Assembly (NCBI GenBank): GCA_965216585.1
Contig: CBDCGC010000003.1
Location: 2,542,001-2,606,000, forward strand
Direction: 5' to 3'
From: CADEER01 sp965216585
GTDB taxonomy: Bacteria; Desulfobacterota; Binatia; HRBIN30; CADEER01
DNA: 64,000 bases
The position numbers were made by a program, and so were the translations under genes. Of the stretch, positions 1 through 9,309 are shown piece by piece (positions within the stretch are counted from its first letter, which is position 1; every line of letters begins with the position of its first letter). The notes beneath the pieces were generated by a model, which was given only the letters and a program-made list of their open reading frames with translations, did no database searches and was not told the origin of the DNA.

Positions 1-3000
1 TCGGCGAGCGCTTGCGGCCACTTGCCGACATCGGTCTCGGCTACGTGCGTCTCGGACAGCCGCTGACGACGCTTTCGGGCGGTGAGGCGCAGCGACTCAA
101 GCTCGCCGCCGCCCTGACCCGGCGCGACAAGGCGGGGGTGCTCTTTCTCTTCGACGAGCCGACCATCGGGTTGCACTTCGCCGACGTCGAGAAACTCGTG
201 CACGCCCTGCAAACACTGGTCGAGCACGGTCACTCGGTCGTCGTCATCGAGCACAACATGGAGGTCGTCAAGGCCGCCGATCACGTCATCGACCTCGGTC
301 CCGAGGGCGGAATCGGCGGCGGCCAGATCGTCGCCAGCGGTACACCGGAAGAAGTCGCCGCCAGCGCCGCTTCGCACACCGGTCGCTACTTGCGACAGGC
401 ATTGGCCGGTGCTGCCAGCGCCGCGGACACACCGCCGGCGCTGGTCGCCGAACCGTCGGCCAACGGCCTGCGCGGCCGCATTTGCGTCGTCGGCGCGCGC
501 GAGCACAATCTGCGCGATCTCTCCATCGATCTACCGCGCGACAAGTTCGTCGTCGTCACCGGTCTCAGCGGCTCCGGCAAGTCGACGCTGGCCTTCGACA
601 TTCTCTACGCCGAAGGCCAGCGTCGCTACCTCGACAGTCTGTCGACCTACGCCCGCCAGTACGTGAAAATCCTGCCGCGCCCGGACGTCGACATGCTCAG
701 CGGCGTGCCGGCGACCGTCGCCATCGAACAGCGCCTCAGCCGCGGCAGCAAGAGCTCGACGGTGGCGACGATCACCGAGGTCTATCACTACCTGCGGTTG
801 CTCTACGCCAAAGTGGGAGTGCAGCACTGCACGGAATGCGACCAACCGCTGGTCGCGCTGGCGCGCGAGCAGATCGTGCAACGCGTCCAACGCGACTACA
901 AAGGTGACGCCATCACCGTCATGGCGCCGGCGGTGCGCGGTCGCAAGGGAATCTACAAGGACCTCTTTCAATCGATGCGCAAGCTTGGATTCTCCAAGGC
1001 TCGCGTCGACAGCGCGATGGTCGCGATTCACCCCGTTCCATCGCTGGCGCGGTACAAAGAGCACGACATCGATATCGTCATTGCCGAGTTCGAGCTCTTC
1101 GGTCGCTACCGCGAAGCGCTCACCGAGCACGTTGCGACGGCACTGCGCCTGGGCAGCGGCGCGGTGATCGTCAGCGGTGCCGCGGGGGAGCGCATCTACA
1201 GCGAACGCCTCTACTGCGCGAAGTGCAGTATCGGCTACGAAGAGCTCGATCCGCGTCTCTTCTCCTTCAACAGCCGGCAAGGCCAATGCACGGCGTGCAA
1301 CGGTCTCGGCAGCACCGTATCCTTCGATGCCGAGACCATGTTCGGCAGCGCGACGACGATCCTCGCCGCGGCATTGGAACAAAGCCTCGGCGGCGTTCCG
1401 GCGGCGCTGAGAACCGCCCGCAAGGTCGCCCGCAGCCATCGCATCTCAGTGCAGCGACCTCTCGCCAAGACCAGCAAACGCAAACGCGAGGCTTTCCTCG
1501 AGGGCAACGCAAAGGCCGGCCTCATCGACTCGCTGCGCGACTTGATGGATAGCGACGAAGAAGTGGCTCACGGCTTGCGCGACCTGTTGAGCGAAGCGCG
1601 CTGCAACGAGTGCGACGGTACGCGGCTGAACGAGAGAGCACGCGCCGTGCACGTGCTCGGACGCAGCATCGGCGAGGTGGTCGCCGATTCCGTCGGTGCC
1701 GCTCACCGGACTCTGTCGCGTTATCGCTTCAACAAGCGCGACGCCGCCATCGCCGCCAGCGTGATGAAGGAAATCTTGCCCCGTTTGCGATTCCTGCACG
1801 AGGTCGGACTCTCCTATCTGACTCTCGACCGCCGTGCCGACACGCTGTCGGGCGGCGAAGCGCAGAGAATCCGCCTCGCTGCCCAGCTTGGCTCCAACTT
1901 ACGCGGTGTGTGCTACATCCTCGACGAGCCGACCATCGGCCTACACCCGCGCGACAACGCCATGCTGTTGGCGACGCTCAGCGGACTGCGCGACCAAGGC
2001 AACACACTGCTCGTCGTCGAGCACGACGAAGCGACCATCGACGCCGCCGATCTGGTCGTCGACCTCGGCCCGGGAGGTGGATCGAACGGTGGTGAGTTGG
2101 TCGCGATGGGCACTCCGCGGGCGCTCAAGAACGATGCTCGTTCGGTCACCGGCAGCTATCTCGGTCGCCAGCGACCGCGGCGCGGGCCGCTGCGCGCAGC
2201 CAACGGCGTCGCCCCGATTCGCGTGCAGGGGGCACGCCAGCACAACCTTAAAAACGTCGACGTCGAGATCCCTGTCGGCAAATGGACCTGCGTCACCGGT
2301 GTTTCCGGTTCGGGCAAATCGACACTGGTGCGCGACGTCGTCTACAACGGCCTGCGGCGCCAGCTCGGACTCGCGGTCGGTCGCGTCGGCCAGCACGACA
2401 CCATCGAAGGCAGCGAATCGATCAGCCGCGTCATCGAGGTCGACCAGACGCCGATCGGGCGCACGCCGCGCTCGATCCCGGCGTCGTACGTCGGCTTCTT
2501 CGACGAAGTGCGCAAGCTCTTCGCGATGACGCCGGAGGCGCGGTCGCGCGGCTACACGGCGAGTCGCTTCTCCTTCAACGTCAAGGGCGGCCGCTGTGAA
2601 GAATGCGCCGGCCAGGGACGCATCAAGATGGAGATGAGCTTCCTGCCCGACGTCTACGTCGGCTGCGACACCTGCGGCGGCGACCGCTACAACAAAGAGA
2701 CCTTGCGCGTTCTCTTCAACGGCAAGAACATCGGCGAAGTGCTGGCGATGACCATTGAAGACGCCGCCGACTTCTTCGCCAGCGTACCGAAAGTCGCCAA
2801 CCCGTTGCACCTGCTGAACGACATCGGCCTCGGCTATCTCACCCTCGGCCAGGGTTCCAACACCCTGTCGGGCGGCGAAGCGCAGCGCATCAAGCTCGCC
2901 TACGAGCTGAGCAAGCAGACGCGCAACGCGACGTTGTTCGTCCTCGACGAGCCGACCACCGGGCTGCACTTCGCCGTCGTCGACAAGTTGATCGACGTCG

Positions 3001-3200
3001 TCCACCGTCTCGTCGATCAGGGCAACACCGTCATCACCATCGAGCACAACCTCGACATCATCAAAGAGGCCGACTGGATCATCGATCTCGGCCCCGAAGG
3101 GGGAGAAAAGGGCGGCGGCATCGTGGCAATGGGTCCGCCGAGCAAGATCGCAGCGGCAAAGAAGTCGCATACGGGACGGTTTCTCAAACCGATGCTGTGA
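1..3200 (+). CDS. uvrA: Excinuclease ABC subunit UvrA, tandem double-length form (5' truncated)
   Basis: DNA damage-recognition ATPase of nucleotide excision repair; it loads UvrB at lesions. The frame is open from the left edge, so the start lies outside the window. The first ~130 visible residues are the C-terminal end of one UvrA: ABC signature LSGGEAQ, Walker B LFLFDEP, and an ending SHTGRYL. After a short Ala/Pro linker a complete second UvrA follows in the same frame: Walker A GLSGSGKST (nt ~561-587), CxxC zinc modules near nt 1216-1300 (CAKC, CTAC), a second Walker A GVSGSGKST (~2299), the C-terminal zinc finger CEEC/CDTC (~2596-2675) and an ending SHTGRFLKPML. This is the fused UvrA-UvrA architecture known from Chlamydia and several other phyla. 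Total length cannot be read here; known tandem forms run about 1,800-1,900 residues. Confidence 0.96.
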   Translation, partial: GERLRPLADIGLGYVRLGQPLTTLSGGEAQRLKLAAALTRRDKAGVLFLFDEPTIGLHFADVEKLVHALQTLVEHGHSVVVIEHNMEVVKAADHVIDLGPEGGIGGGQIVASGTPEEVAASAASHTGRYLRQALAGAASAADTPPALVAEPSANGLRGRICVVGAREHNLRDLSIDLPRDKFVVVTGLSGSGKSTLAFDILYAEGQRRYLDSLSTYARQYVKILPRPDVDMLSGVPATVAIEQRLSRGSKSSTVATITEVYHYLRLLYAKVGVQHCTECDQPLVALAREQIVQRVQRDYKGDAITVMAPAVRGRKGIYKDLFQSMRKLGFSKARVDSAMVAIHPVPSLARYKEHDIDIVIAEFELFGRYREALTEHVATALRLGSGAVIVSGAAGERIYSERLYCAKCSIGYEELDPRLFSFNSRQGQCTACNGLGSTVSFDAETMFGSATTILAAALEQSLGGVPAALRTARKVARSHRISVQRPLAKTSKRKREAFLEGNAKAGLIDSLRDLMDSDEEVAHGLRDLLSEARCNECDGTRLNERARAVHVLGRSIGEVVADSVGAAHRTLSRYRFNKRDAAIAASVMKEILPRLRFLHEVGLSYLTLDRRADTLSGGEAQRIRLAAQLGSNLRGVCYILDEPTIGLHPRDNAMLLATLSGLRDQGNTLLVVEHDEATIDAADLVVDLGPGGGSNGGELVAMGTPRALKNDARSVTGSYLGRQRPRRGPLRAANGVAPIRVQGARQHNLKNVDVEIPVGKWTCVTGVSGSGKSTLVRDVVYNGLRRQLGLAVGRVGQHDTIEGSESISRVIEVDQTPIGRTPRSIPASYVGFFDEVRKLFAMTPEARSRGYTASRFSFNVKGGRCEECAGQGRIKMEMSFLPDVYVGCDTCGGDRYNKETLRVLFNGKNIGEVLAMTIEDAADFFASVPKVANPLHLLNDIGLGYLTLGQGSNTLSGGEAQRIKLAYELSKQTRNATLFVLDEPTTGLHFAVVDKLIDVVHRLVDQGNTVITIEHNLDIIKEADWIIDLGPEGGEKGGGIVAMGPPSKIAAAKKSHTGRFLKPML

Positions 3201-3227
3201 CGGATCGAACCGGGGGGGTCTTGCAGG

Positions 3228-3668
3228 TTAATCGGCTTCGGCCGACGTGCTGCCAAAGGCTGCGTCGAGCAGAGTGCTGAGCTGGCGCAGCTCGTCAGGT
3301 GACAATGCGACCAGCGACTCCGGCGGCGTGTAAATCCGAGCGAGCAGCGACTCGCGGTTTTCTCTGCCCAACGGGGTCAGCGCGATCGCGCGCACGCGGC
3401 GGTCAGCGGCGCTCGGGCGCCGCTCGATCAGACCGCTCGCCTCCAGGCGATCGACGATGCCGGTGACGTTGGATGCGTCACAACCCAGAGCCCTGGCGAC
3501 CGCTCCCATCGAAACCGGCTGGTCCGGTTTCATGAAACGCAGCACGTGACACTGAGGAACCGAGAGTCCCAGATCAGCGGCGACGCATGGCAACCTGGCG
3601 CCGATCCTCATCGCCAACTCGAACAACTGCCGCCACGATCTGTCTGCCCACTCCGCTTCAGCTTCCAT
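3228..3668 (-). CDS. MarR family transcriptional regulator
   Basis: A 146-residue winged-helix repressor-type protein. The core recognition region is visible as SMGAVARALGCDASNVTGIV (helix-turn-helix, ~53-72), followed by the beta-wing RRPSAADRRVRAIALTPLG typical of MarR (conserved D-x-R in the wing). Length is normal for the family, which binds DNA as a dimer and usually releases it on binding a phenolic or other small ligand. It is divergent from lon, with 84 bp between the two starts; that gap holds a perfect 8-bp inverted repeat, so autoregulation and possible control of lon are plausible. The ligand is not predictable from sequence. Confidence 0.9.
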   Translation of the reverse strand: MEAEAEWADRSWRQLFELAMRIGARLPCVAADLGLSVPQCHVLRFMKPDQPVSMGAVARALGCDASNVTGIVDRLEASGLIERRPSAADRRVRAIALTPLGRENRESLLARIYTPPESLVALSPDELRQLSTLLDAAFGSTSAEAD

Positions 3669-3677
3669 CGCATACCA

Positions 3678-3704
3678 TCAAATATCGAGGCACTAAATAT
3701 TTGA
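3678..3704. promoter_or_regulatory. Candidate MarR operator (inverted repeat)
   Basis: TCAAATAT (3678-3685) and ATATTTGA (3697-3704) form a perfect 8-bp inverted repeat with an 11-bp spacer, starting 10 bp upstream of the marR start codon. It is AT-rich in a GC-rich neighbourhood and overlaps the likely -10 region of marR. Size and placement fit an autoregulatory MarR site. Inference only. Confidence 0.45.
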
Positions 3705-3717
3705 CAACCTCAATTAG

Positions 3718-3745
3718 TTGACAATCCGGCGGTCCGACTTAGATT
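3718..3745 (+). promoter_or_regulatory. Candidate sigma-70-type promoter of lon, probably leaderless
   Basis: TTGACA (3718-3723), a 16-bp spacer and TAGATT (3740-3745; 4/6 match to TATAAT) precede the lon ATG at 3753. Transcription would begin at or next to the ATG, and no Shine-Dalgarno sequence lies before it, so the mRNA may be leaderless. A second TTGACAA lies 17 bp upstream (3701-3707). Confidence 0.45.
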
Positions 3746-3752
3746 TCGCGCC

Positions 3753-6029
3753 ATGACGACTCTCAAACTGATTCCCACCGACAATATTGTTGTGTTTCCA
3801 GGCATGGAAATAACCCTACCGATCTCGGTAGGTAATGAAAACACCGTTTTACTAGTGCCTCGTGACGACGGTGAGTTCGCCTCGGTCGGCGTCATCGCCG
3901 AAGTTTCACAGAGCGTGCGCCTGCCCGGCGGGGTCCAGGCGGTATCCCTGAAGGGCCTGCAGAGGGCGACGGCGGGAACGGCCGAACCCGACGCCGAAGG
4001 AAATTTGCGCGTGCAGATCGAAGCCCGTCCGGACGTCCATCCGGAGGCCAGCGAGATTGCCGACGTCGAACGCGAGTATCGGGCGGTGATTGCCGAGATT
4101 CTCGAATTGCGCGGCGACGACGGTCGCATCGCTTCCTTCGTCCGCTCGATCGACGAGGCGGGTACACTGGCCGACACTTCCGGCTACTCACCCGATCTCA
4201 CCTACGAGCAGAAGGTTTCTCTGCTCGAGGAGTTCGACGTCAAGAAGAGGCTGGCGCGTGCCGTCGAGCTGCAGCGCGAACGTCTGACCGAGCTGCATCT
4301 GCGCAAGCGCATCCGCGAAGACGTCGATTCGGGCTCGCAGAAGGCGCAAAAGGAATACGTTCTCCGCCGTCAGCTCGACGCGATTCGCAAGGAGCTCGGC
4401 GAGGACGAAGGAGCCGTCTCCGACGAGTACCGAACCAAGATCACCGAGGCGAAGATGCCCGATGCGATCCGCGAGCAGGCGGAACGCGAGCTCGGTCGTT
4501 TGGAGAGAATGGGCGAGACCAGCCCGGAGTCGCAGACCATCCGCAACTATCTCGACTGGTTGATTTCCATCCCCTGGGGAGAGCGCAGCGTGGAAACGCT
4601 CGACCCGACCAACGCACGCGAAGTACTCGACGCCGACCATGCCGGTCTCGACGACGTCAAGCAGCGTGTCACCGACTATCTCGCCGTGCGCAAGCTGCGC
4701 GAGGAACGCGGCATCGCGCCCGACAAACGCGCCGGTGTCATCCTGACTCTCGTCGGGCCGCCGGGAACTGGCAAGACCTCGATCGGTGAATCGATCGCCC
4801 GCGCGACCGGGCGCGAGTTCGTCCGCATCGCCCTCGGCGGTGTGCGCGATGAGGCTGAGATCCGCGGTCATCGCCGCACCTATATCGGCGCCATGCCGGG
4901 CCGCTTGGTGCGGGCATTGCGCGACGCCGGCACCATGAACCCGGTCATTCTCCTCGACGAGGTCGACAAACTCGGCAACGACTGGCGCGGCGATCCGTCG
5001 GCGGCTCTGCTCGAGGTACTCGATCCGGCGCAGAACCACACCTTCCGCGATCACTATCTCGACGTCGAGATCGATCTCTCCGAGGTTCTCTTCCTCGCTA
5101 CGGCCAACGTCGTCGATACGATTCCGGCGCCGCTGCTCGACCGCATGGAGGTCATCCGCTTCGATGGCTACACGCGCGAGGAAAAGACCGCCATCGCCCG
5201 CGACTACCTGGTACCGAGACAGGTCCGACGCAACGCCCTGCGCGAGGACGAGGTCAGCGTTCCCGACGCTCTGCTCGGGCTGATCATCGAGGACTACACG
5301 CGCGAAGCGGGCGTGCGCCAACTCGAACGCGAAATCGGTCGCCTGTTGCGCAAGACGGCGACGCAAATCGCCAGCGACGGCGGCCCGGTGAGCATCGACG
5401 AAGCGGCCGTCCGCAAAGCTCTGGGGCGGCAGAAGTACTTCGCCGAGAACGCTGCCGAACGCCTGATTCCCGGTGTCGCCACCGGCCTGGCAGTCACCGG
5501 CATGGGCGGCGACGTACTCTTCGTCGAGGTCGCTTCGATGCCCGGTAAGAGCGGCCTCGTGATCACCGGCCAGCTCGGTGACGTCATGAAGGAATCCGCG
5601 CAAATCGCGCTCTCGTATGTTCGCTCGCACGCCGCCGAGCTGGGGATCGATCCGTCGTTGCTACGCGATCGCGAGCTGCACGTGCACGTTCCCGCCGGCG
5701 CGATTCCCAAGGACGGACCGAGCGCCGGCATCACCATCGTCACCGCACTGGTTTCTCTGCTCAGCGGCCGCCCGGCCAAGACCAACTTCGGCATGACCGG
5801 CGAGCTGACACTGCAGGGGAGAGTTCTCCCCATCGGCGGCGTAAAGCAGAAGGTGCTCGCCGCACACGCAGCCGGACTGAGCGATGTCATCCTGCCCGAG
5901 CGCAACGCCGCCGACCTCGAGGACGTGCCCGAAGAGGTTCGCTCGGCGATGCGCTTCCACCCGCTCGCATCGATCGACGACGTTCTGAAAATCGCTCTCA
6001 CCGACGCCTCGCAGGCACTGGCCGCTTGA
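3753..6029 (+). CDS. lon: ATP-dependent protease Lon
   Basis: Cytosolic AAA+ serine protease that degrades misfolded and regulatory proteins. Domains in order: N-terminal LON substrate-binding domain (~1-190, opening with the typical IPTDNIVVFPGMEITLPISV), coiled-coil linker, AAA+ module with Walker A GPPGTGKT (335-342) and Walker B VILLDEVDK, and a C-terminal proteolytic domain. The catalytic dyad is intact: Ser657 in KDGPSAG and Lys700 in GGVKQK, 43 residues apart as in E. coli Lon. Length is 758 residues, close to the usual ~780. The ATG start gives the canonical LON N-terminus. The first ~35 codons are AT-richer than the rest and include the rare codons ATA, CTA and TTA. Divergent from marR. 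Confidence 0.97.
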   Translation: MTTLKLIPTDNIVVFPGMEITLPISVGNENTVLLVPRDDGEFASVGVIAEVSQSVRLPGGVQAVSLKGLQRATAGTAEPDAEGNLRVQIEARPDVHPEASEIADVEREYRAVIAEILELRGDDGRIASFVRSIDEAGTLADTSGYSPDLTYEQKVSLLEEFDVKKRLARAVELQRERLTELHLRKRIREDVDSGSQKAQKEYVLRRQLDAIRKELGEDEGAVSDEYRTKITEAKMPDAIREQAERELGRLERMGETSPESQTIRNYLDWLISIPWGERSVETLDPTNAREVLDADHAGLDDVKQRVTDYLAVRKLREERGIAPDKRAGVILTLVGPPGTGKTSIGESIARATGREFVRIALGGVRDEAEIRGHRRTYIGAMPGRLVRALRDAGTMNPVILLDEVDKLGNDWRGDPSAALLEVLDPAQNHTFRDHYLDVEIDLSEVLFLATANVVDTIPAPLLDRMEVIRFDGYTREEKTAIARDYLVPRQVRRNALREDEVSVPDALLGLIIEDYTREAGVRQLEREIGRLLRKTATQIASDGGPVSIDEAAVRKALGRQKYFAENAAERLIPGVATGLAVTGMGGDVLFVEVASMPGKSGLVITGQLGDVMKESAQIALSYVRSHAAELGIDPSLLRDRELHVHVPAGAIPKDGPSAGITIVTALVSLLSGRPAKTNFGMTGELTLQGRVLPIGGVKQKVLAAHAAGLSDVILPERNAADLEDVPEEVRSAMRFHPLASIDDVLKIALTDASQALAA
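3815..3832. repeat. 18-bp palindrome inside the 5' end of lon
   Basis: CCTACCGA (3815-3822), a 2-bp spacer and TCGGTAGG (3825-3832) form a perfect inverted repeat within codons ~21-27 of lon. It could form a hairpin near the translation start or act as an operator downstream of the promoter. It may also be chance in coding DNA. Confidence 0.4.
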
Positions 6030-6115
6030 CGGCCGGTGCCGCGGCCGCGGTTGACCTCTGGGCATTGCCGCTGCTTCGGGCTAAACAGTCTGCTCTTCGC
6101 AACGGAGGCGGACGG

Positions 6116-7261
6116 ATGCCCGGGCAGCAGATCAGCGATTTCACCATCGACGTCGGCGACGACGTTCTCGACGACCTGAGACGCCGGCTTGGCGACACGC
6201 GCTACCCGGACCAGGTGGAAGACGCCGCCTGGGACTACGGTGCGGAGCTCGGCGAGATCCGCGCCTTCGTCGACTACTGGCGCGACCAATACGACTGGCG
6301 CAAACACGAAGCGCATCTCAACACCTTCGAGAACTTCCGCACCGAGATCGATGGCCAGCAGATTCATTTCCTGCAGGCGCGATCTTCCCACGCCGATGCT
6401 CTGCCGCTGATCATCTCACACGGGTGGCCGGGTTCGATCGTCGAATTCCTCAAGGTTCTCGGCCCGCTGACACAACCCGAAGAGCACGGCGGCGATACGG
6501 CCGATGCCTTTCACGTCATCTGCCCGTCCCTGCCCGGCTACGGTTTTTCCGAGGCGACCAAGACCCGCCTGTGGGACGTGCGCCGCATGGGTGAAGCGTT
6601 CGTCGAGCTGATGTCGCGCCTGGGACACACCCGCTACGGCGCCCAGGGAGGAGATTGGGGCGCCCTCATCACGACCGAAATGGCACTGCTCGATCCGCCA
6701 CACGTCGCCGGCATCCACACCAACATGCCGCTCGCCTTTCCCGACGATTCGGTCGAACTCACCGACGCCGAGAAGCAAACCCTGGCCGAAATGGAGCAGT
6801 GGGAGCGCGACGAGTCCGGCTATCAGAAGATTCAGGGGACGAAACCGCAGACGCTGGGCTTTGGTCTGACCGATTCTCCAGCCGGCCTGGCGGCGTGGAT
6901 CATCGAGAAGTTCCGCACCTGGAGCGACTGCGATGGCGACGTCTCGAGTGTCTACACACGCGACGAGCTGCTCACCAACGTCATGGTCTACTGGGTGACG
7001 AAGAACATCACCGCTTCGACCCGCCTCTACTACGAGACGTTCAAGAACGGCCGCCTCGGCTTGCTCGAGAAAAAGGTCGAGGTGCCGACCGGCGTCGCTC
7101 GCTTTCCCAAGGAGATCATGCGCTTCCCACGCAAGTGGGTGGAGAACCACTACAACGTCACGCATTGGACCGACATGCCGCGCGGCGGTCACTTCGCGGC
7201 GATGGAACAGCCCGAGCTCTTCGTCGACGACGTGCGCGCGTTCTTTCGCAGCGTCCGCTAG
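6116..7261 (+). CDS. Epoxide hydrolase with EHN domain (alpha/beta hydrolase)
   Basis: Hydrolyses epoxides to diols through a covalent enzyme ester. The N-terminal EHN region (~1-110, with the motif WRKHEAHLNTFENF) precedes the alpha/beta-hydrolase fold. Visible active-site elements are the oxyanion motif HGWPGS, the nucleophile elbow GGDWGA (Asp nucleophile), and a C-terminal His in RGGHFAAMEQPE. Length is 381 residues, typical of microsomal-type bacterial epoxide hydrolases. The open frame extends upstream, but ATG 6116 is chosen because GGAGG lies 7 bp before it and the EHN domain begins directly after. The alcohol dehydrogenase gene follows 27 bp downstream, so diol or alcohol products could be oxidised next. 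The natural substrate is unknown. Confidence 0.9.
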   Translation: MPGQQISDFTIDVGDDVLDDLRRRLGDTRYPDQVEDAAWDYGAELGEIRAFVDYWRDQYDWRKHEAHLNTFENFRTEIDGQQIHFLQARSSHADALPLIISHGWPGSIVEFLKVLGPLTQPEEHGGDTADAFHVICPSLPGYGFSEATKTRLWDVRRMGEAFVELMSRLGHTRYGAQGGDWGALITTEMALLDPPHVAGIHTNMPLAFPDDSVELTDAEKQTLAEMEQWERDESGYQKIQGTKPQTLGFGLTDSPAGLAAWIIEKFRTWSDCDGDVSSVYTRDELLTNVMVYWVTKNITASTRLYYETFKNGRLGLLEKKVEVPTGVARFPKEIMRFPRKWVENHYNVTHWTDMPRGGHFAAMEQPELFVDDVRAFFRSVR

Positions 7262-7288
7262 CAGCCAACGAAAGGACCGACCGCGGTC

Positions 7289-8389
7289 ATGAAAGCAGCA
7301 CTTCTCGAACAGCAGGGAAAACCGGTCGTCATGGGCGAGGTCGACATTGCCAGTCCGCGTCACGGCGAGGTCTTGGTAGCGGTCAAACACTGCGGCCTCT
7401 GTCACTCCGACCTCAGCATCATGGACGGAGCGTTCCCGTCCGAAGTGCCAATCATCCTCGGCCACGAAGCGGCCGGCGTCGTCGAAGACGTCGGCTCCGG
7501 CGTCCATGACCTGCAGATCGGCGACCACGTCGTTCTGTCGCCGCTGCCGCCCTGCGGGCGATGCTACGGCTGCTTGCGCGGCGAGCCCGGAACTTGCGCC
7601 AACGTCGCCGGCATCCAGACCAACGCTCTGCTCGACGGCAGCACCGGGTTGTCGCGCAACGGCGAACGCGTACTGCGCGGCGTCGGCGTTGCCGCCTTTG
7701 CCGAAAAGGTCCTCACACCGGCATCCGGAGCGGTGAAGATCGATGCCGACGTACCACTCGACGTCGCCTGCGTCATCGGCTGCGCCGTGCAAACGGGAGT
7801 CGGTGCCGTGCTCAACACGGCTCGAGTGGAAGAGGGCGCGACCGTGTTGGTGATGGGTCTCGGCGGCGTTGGTCTGTCGATCGTCCAGGGCGCTCGCCTG
7901 GCCGGTGCTGCGCGCATCGTCGTATCCGACCCGATCGCAGCACGCCGCGACAAAGCCACCGCACTCGGCGCCACCGACTCCATCGACCCGACTCACGAAG
8001 ATCTCGCCGCGCGCGTGCTCGAAATCACCGGCGGTATCGGTGCCGACTACGCGTTTGACGCAGTCGGCAACTCCGCCCTGATCGAAGCCGGCGTCTGGGC
8101 GACGCGTTCGGGCGGAACGACGGTGTGCGTCGGCGCCGCGCCGATCGAGCAGTCGATCACCCTCACGCCCGCCGCACTGTTCACCATAACCGAAAAGAAA
8201 CTCCTCGGCTGCACGTTGGGAAGCTGCAACTCACTGCTCGACATCCCGCGCCTGGTCGCACTGTGGAGGGCCGGCCGCCTCGATCTCGATGCCCTGATCA
8301 CCGGCCGGCGACCGCTGTCGGAGATCAACCAAGCGGCCGACGACATGCGGGAAGGGCTCGGCGTGCGCACCGTGCTGCAAGTGGGTTGA
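7289..8389 (+). CDS. Zinc-dependent alcohol dehydrogenase (class III-like)
   Basis: Medium-chain NAD(P)-dependent alcohol dehydrogenase of 366 residues. The catalytic zinc Cys sits in HCGLCHSD (~34-41) and the catalytic His/Glu pair in GHEAAGVVE. Structural zinc cysteines are in CGRCYGC and the following GTC. The Rossmann nucleotide-binding motif is GLGGVGLS. It resembles the class III / mycothiol- or NDMA-type dehydrogenases more than short yeast-type ADHs. It lies 27 bp after the epoxide hydrolase on the same strand and is probably co-transcribed, which suggests oxidation of alcohols or diols. Substrate specificity is inferred only from context. Confidence 0.92.
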   Translation: MKAALLEQQGKPVVMGEVDIASPRHGEVLVAVKHCGLCHSDLSIMDGAFPSEVPIILGHEAAGVVEDVGSGVHDLQIGDHVVLSPLPPCGRCYGCLRGEPGTCANVAGIQTNALLDGSTGLSRNGERVLRGVGVAAFAEKVLTPASGAVKIDADVPLDVACVIGCAVQTGVGAVLNTARVEEGATVLVMGLGGVGLSIVQGARLAGAARIVVSDPIAARRDKATALGATDSIDPTHEDLAARVLEITGGIGADYAFDAVGNSALIEAGVWATRSGGTTVCVGAAPIEQSITLTPAALFTITEKKLLGCTLGSCNSLLDIPRLVALWRAGRLDLDALITGRRPLSEINQAADDMREGLGVRTVLQVG

Positions 8390-8421
8390 GCTTGGCATCC
8401 CCGACAGATGTCGGCGCTCGC

Positions 8422-9309
8422 CTACCCGCCGAAGACGTCGGCGCGCTTCGCTGCCGCCTGGCGTGCGAAGGTGCGGTACTTGCGTTGTAGGGTCGTCGTC
8501 AGCGGGCCCGGTGTGGCAGTGCCGATCGGATCGTCGTCGAGGTAGGTGATGGGGACAACCTCGGAGACGGACGACGTGAGAAAAGCCTCGTCGGCGTTGC
8601 GCAGTGAGCGCACCGTCGTTTGCCGCTCGCGAATCTTCCAACCCTGCTGCTCGGCGAGGTGGCTGATGACGCGTCGGGTGACACCGGGCAGGATTCCTTC
8701 GACCGGCGGCGTCTGCACGACGCCACCACGCACGACAAAGATCGAGCTGGTCGTTCCCTCCATCAGGTACTTTCCGTCGCGCACGAACAATCCCTCGTAG
8801 GCACCGCGATTGGCGGCGGCGGTCTTGCCGAGGATGGTCGGTAGGTAGTTGAGCGACTTGTGCTCGGGCATGAACGAGTCGCGCGAGTAGGTGAGCAACG
8901 TCACCCGCGCGCCCTCGCGTTGGACGCGCGAGAATCCGCTGGCGACCGGTTTGACGAGGGCGAATACCGTCGGCACCGCGTCGGCCGGCGGCAGAATGTC
9001 GGGGCTCGCGGCACCGCGCGTGAGGTTGAGGCGCATCCAGGCGTCGCGCTCGATCAGATCGTTGCGGCGCAAGAGCTCCTCCAACGTCGCGCGCCAATCG
9101 CGCTCGGGCAGGGCGATACCGAGAACCGCCGCCGACTCGCGCAAGCGTCGCAAGTGCTCGTTGAGGGCGAAGATGCTGCCGCGGTAGGCGCGCATGGTTT
9201 CAAACAGCCCGTCGCCGTAGAGCAGACCGCGGTCGAAGACACTGACCCGTGCCCGCCCGGCGGCGACGAAACGTCCGTTGAGAAAGACGACTCCCTCGGC
9301 GTCGGTCAT
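8422..9309 (-). CDS. pabC: Aminotransferase class IV, probable 4-amino-4-deoxychorismate lyase
   Basis: PLP-dependent fold-type IV enzyme of 295 residues. Family landmarks are DRGLLYGDGLFETMR near the N-terminus, the PLP lysine in PEHKSLNYLP, and EGTTSSIFVVRGG. The fold is shared by branched-chain and D-amino-acid aminotransferases and by PabC. The PabC call rests on context: its ATG overlaps the last 4 bases of pabB (ATGA), so the two are translationally coupled. PabC releases pyruvate from aminodeoxychorismate to give p-aminobenzoate for folate. A D-amino-acid transaminase cannot be excluded from sequence alone. Confidence 0.82.
   Translation of the reverse strand: MTDAEGVVFLNGRFVAAGRARVSVFDRGLLYGDGLFETMRAYRGSIFALNEHLRRLRESAAVLGIALPERDWRATLEELLRRNDLIERDAWMRLNLTRGAASPDILPPADAVPTVFALVKPVASGFSRVQREGARVTLLTYSRDSFMPEHKSLNYLPTILGKTAAANRGAYEGLFVRDGKYLMEGTTSSIFVVRGGVVQTPPVEGILPGVTRRVISHLAEQQGWKIRERQTTVRSLRNADEAFLTSSVSEVVPITYLDDDPIGTATPGPLTTTLQRKYRTFARQAAAKRADVFGG

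Noticed and set aside
1941..3170. Long open frame on the minus strand opposite uvrA (similar ones opposite lon, 4188-5630, and opposite the epoxide hydrolase and ADH genes, 6416-7996)
   Set aside because: High GC makes antisense frames long. These lack any family motif and lie fully over genes with strong homology.
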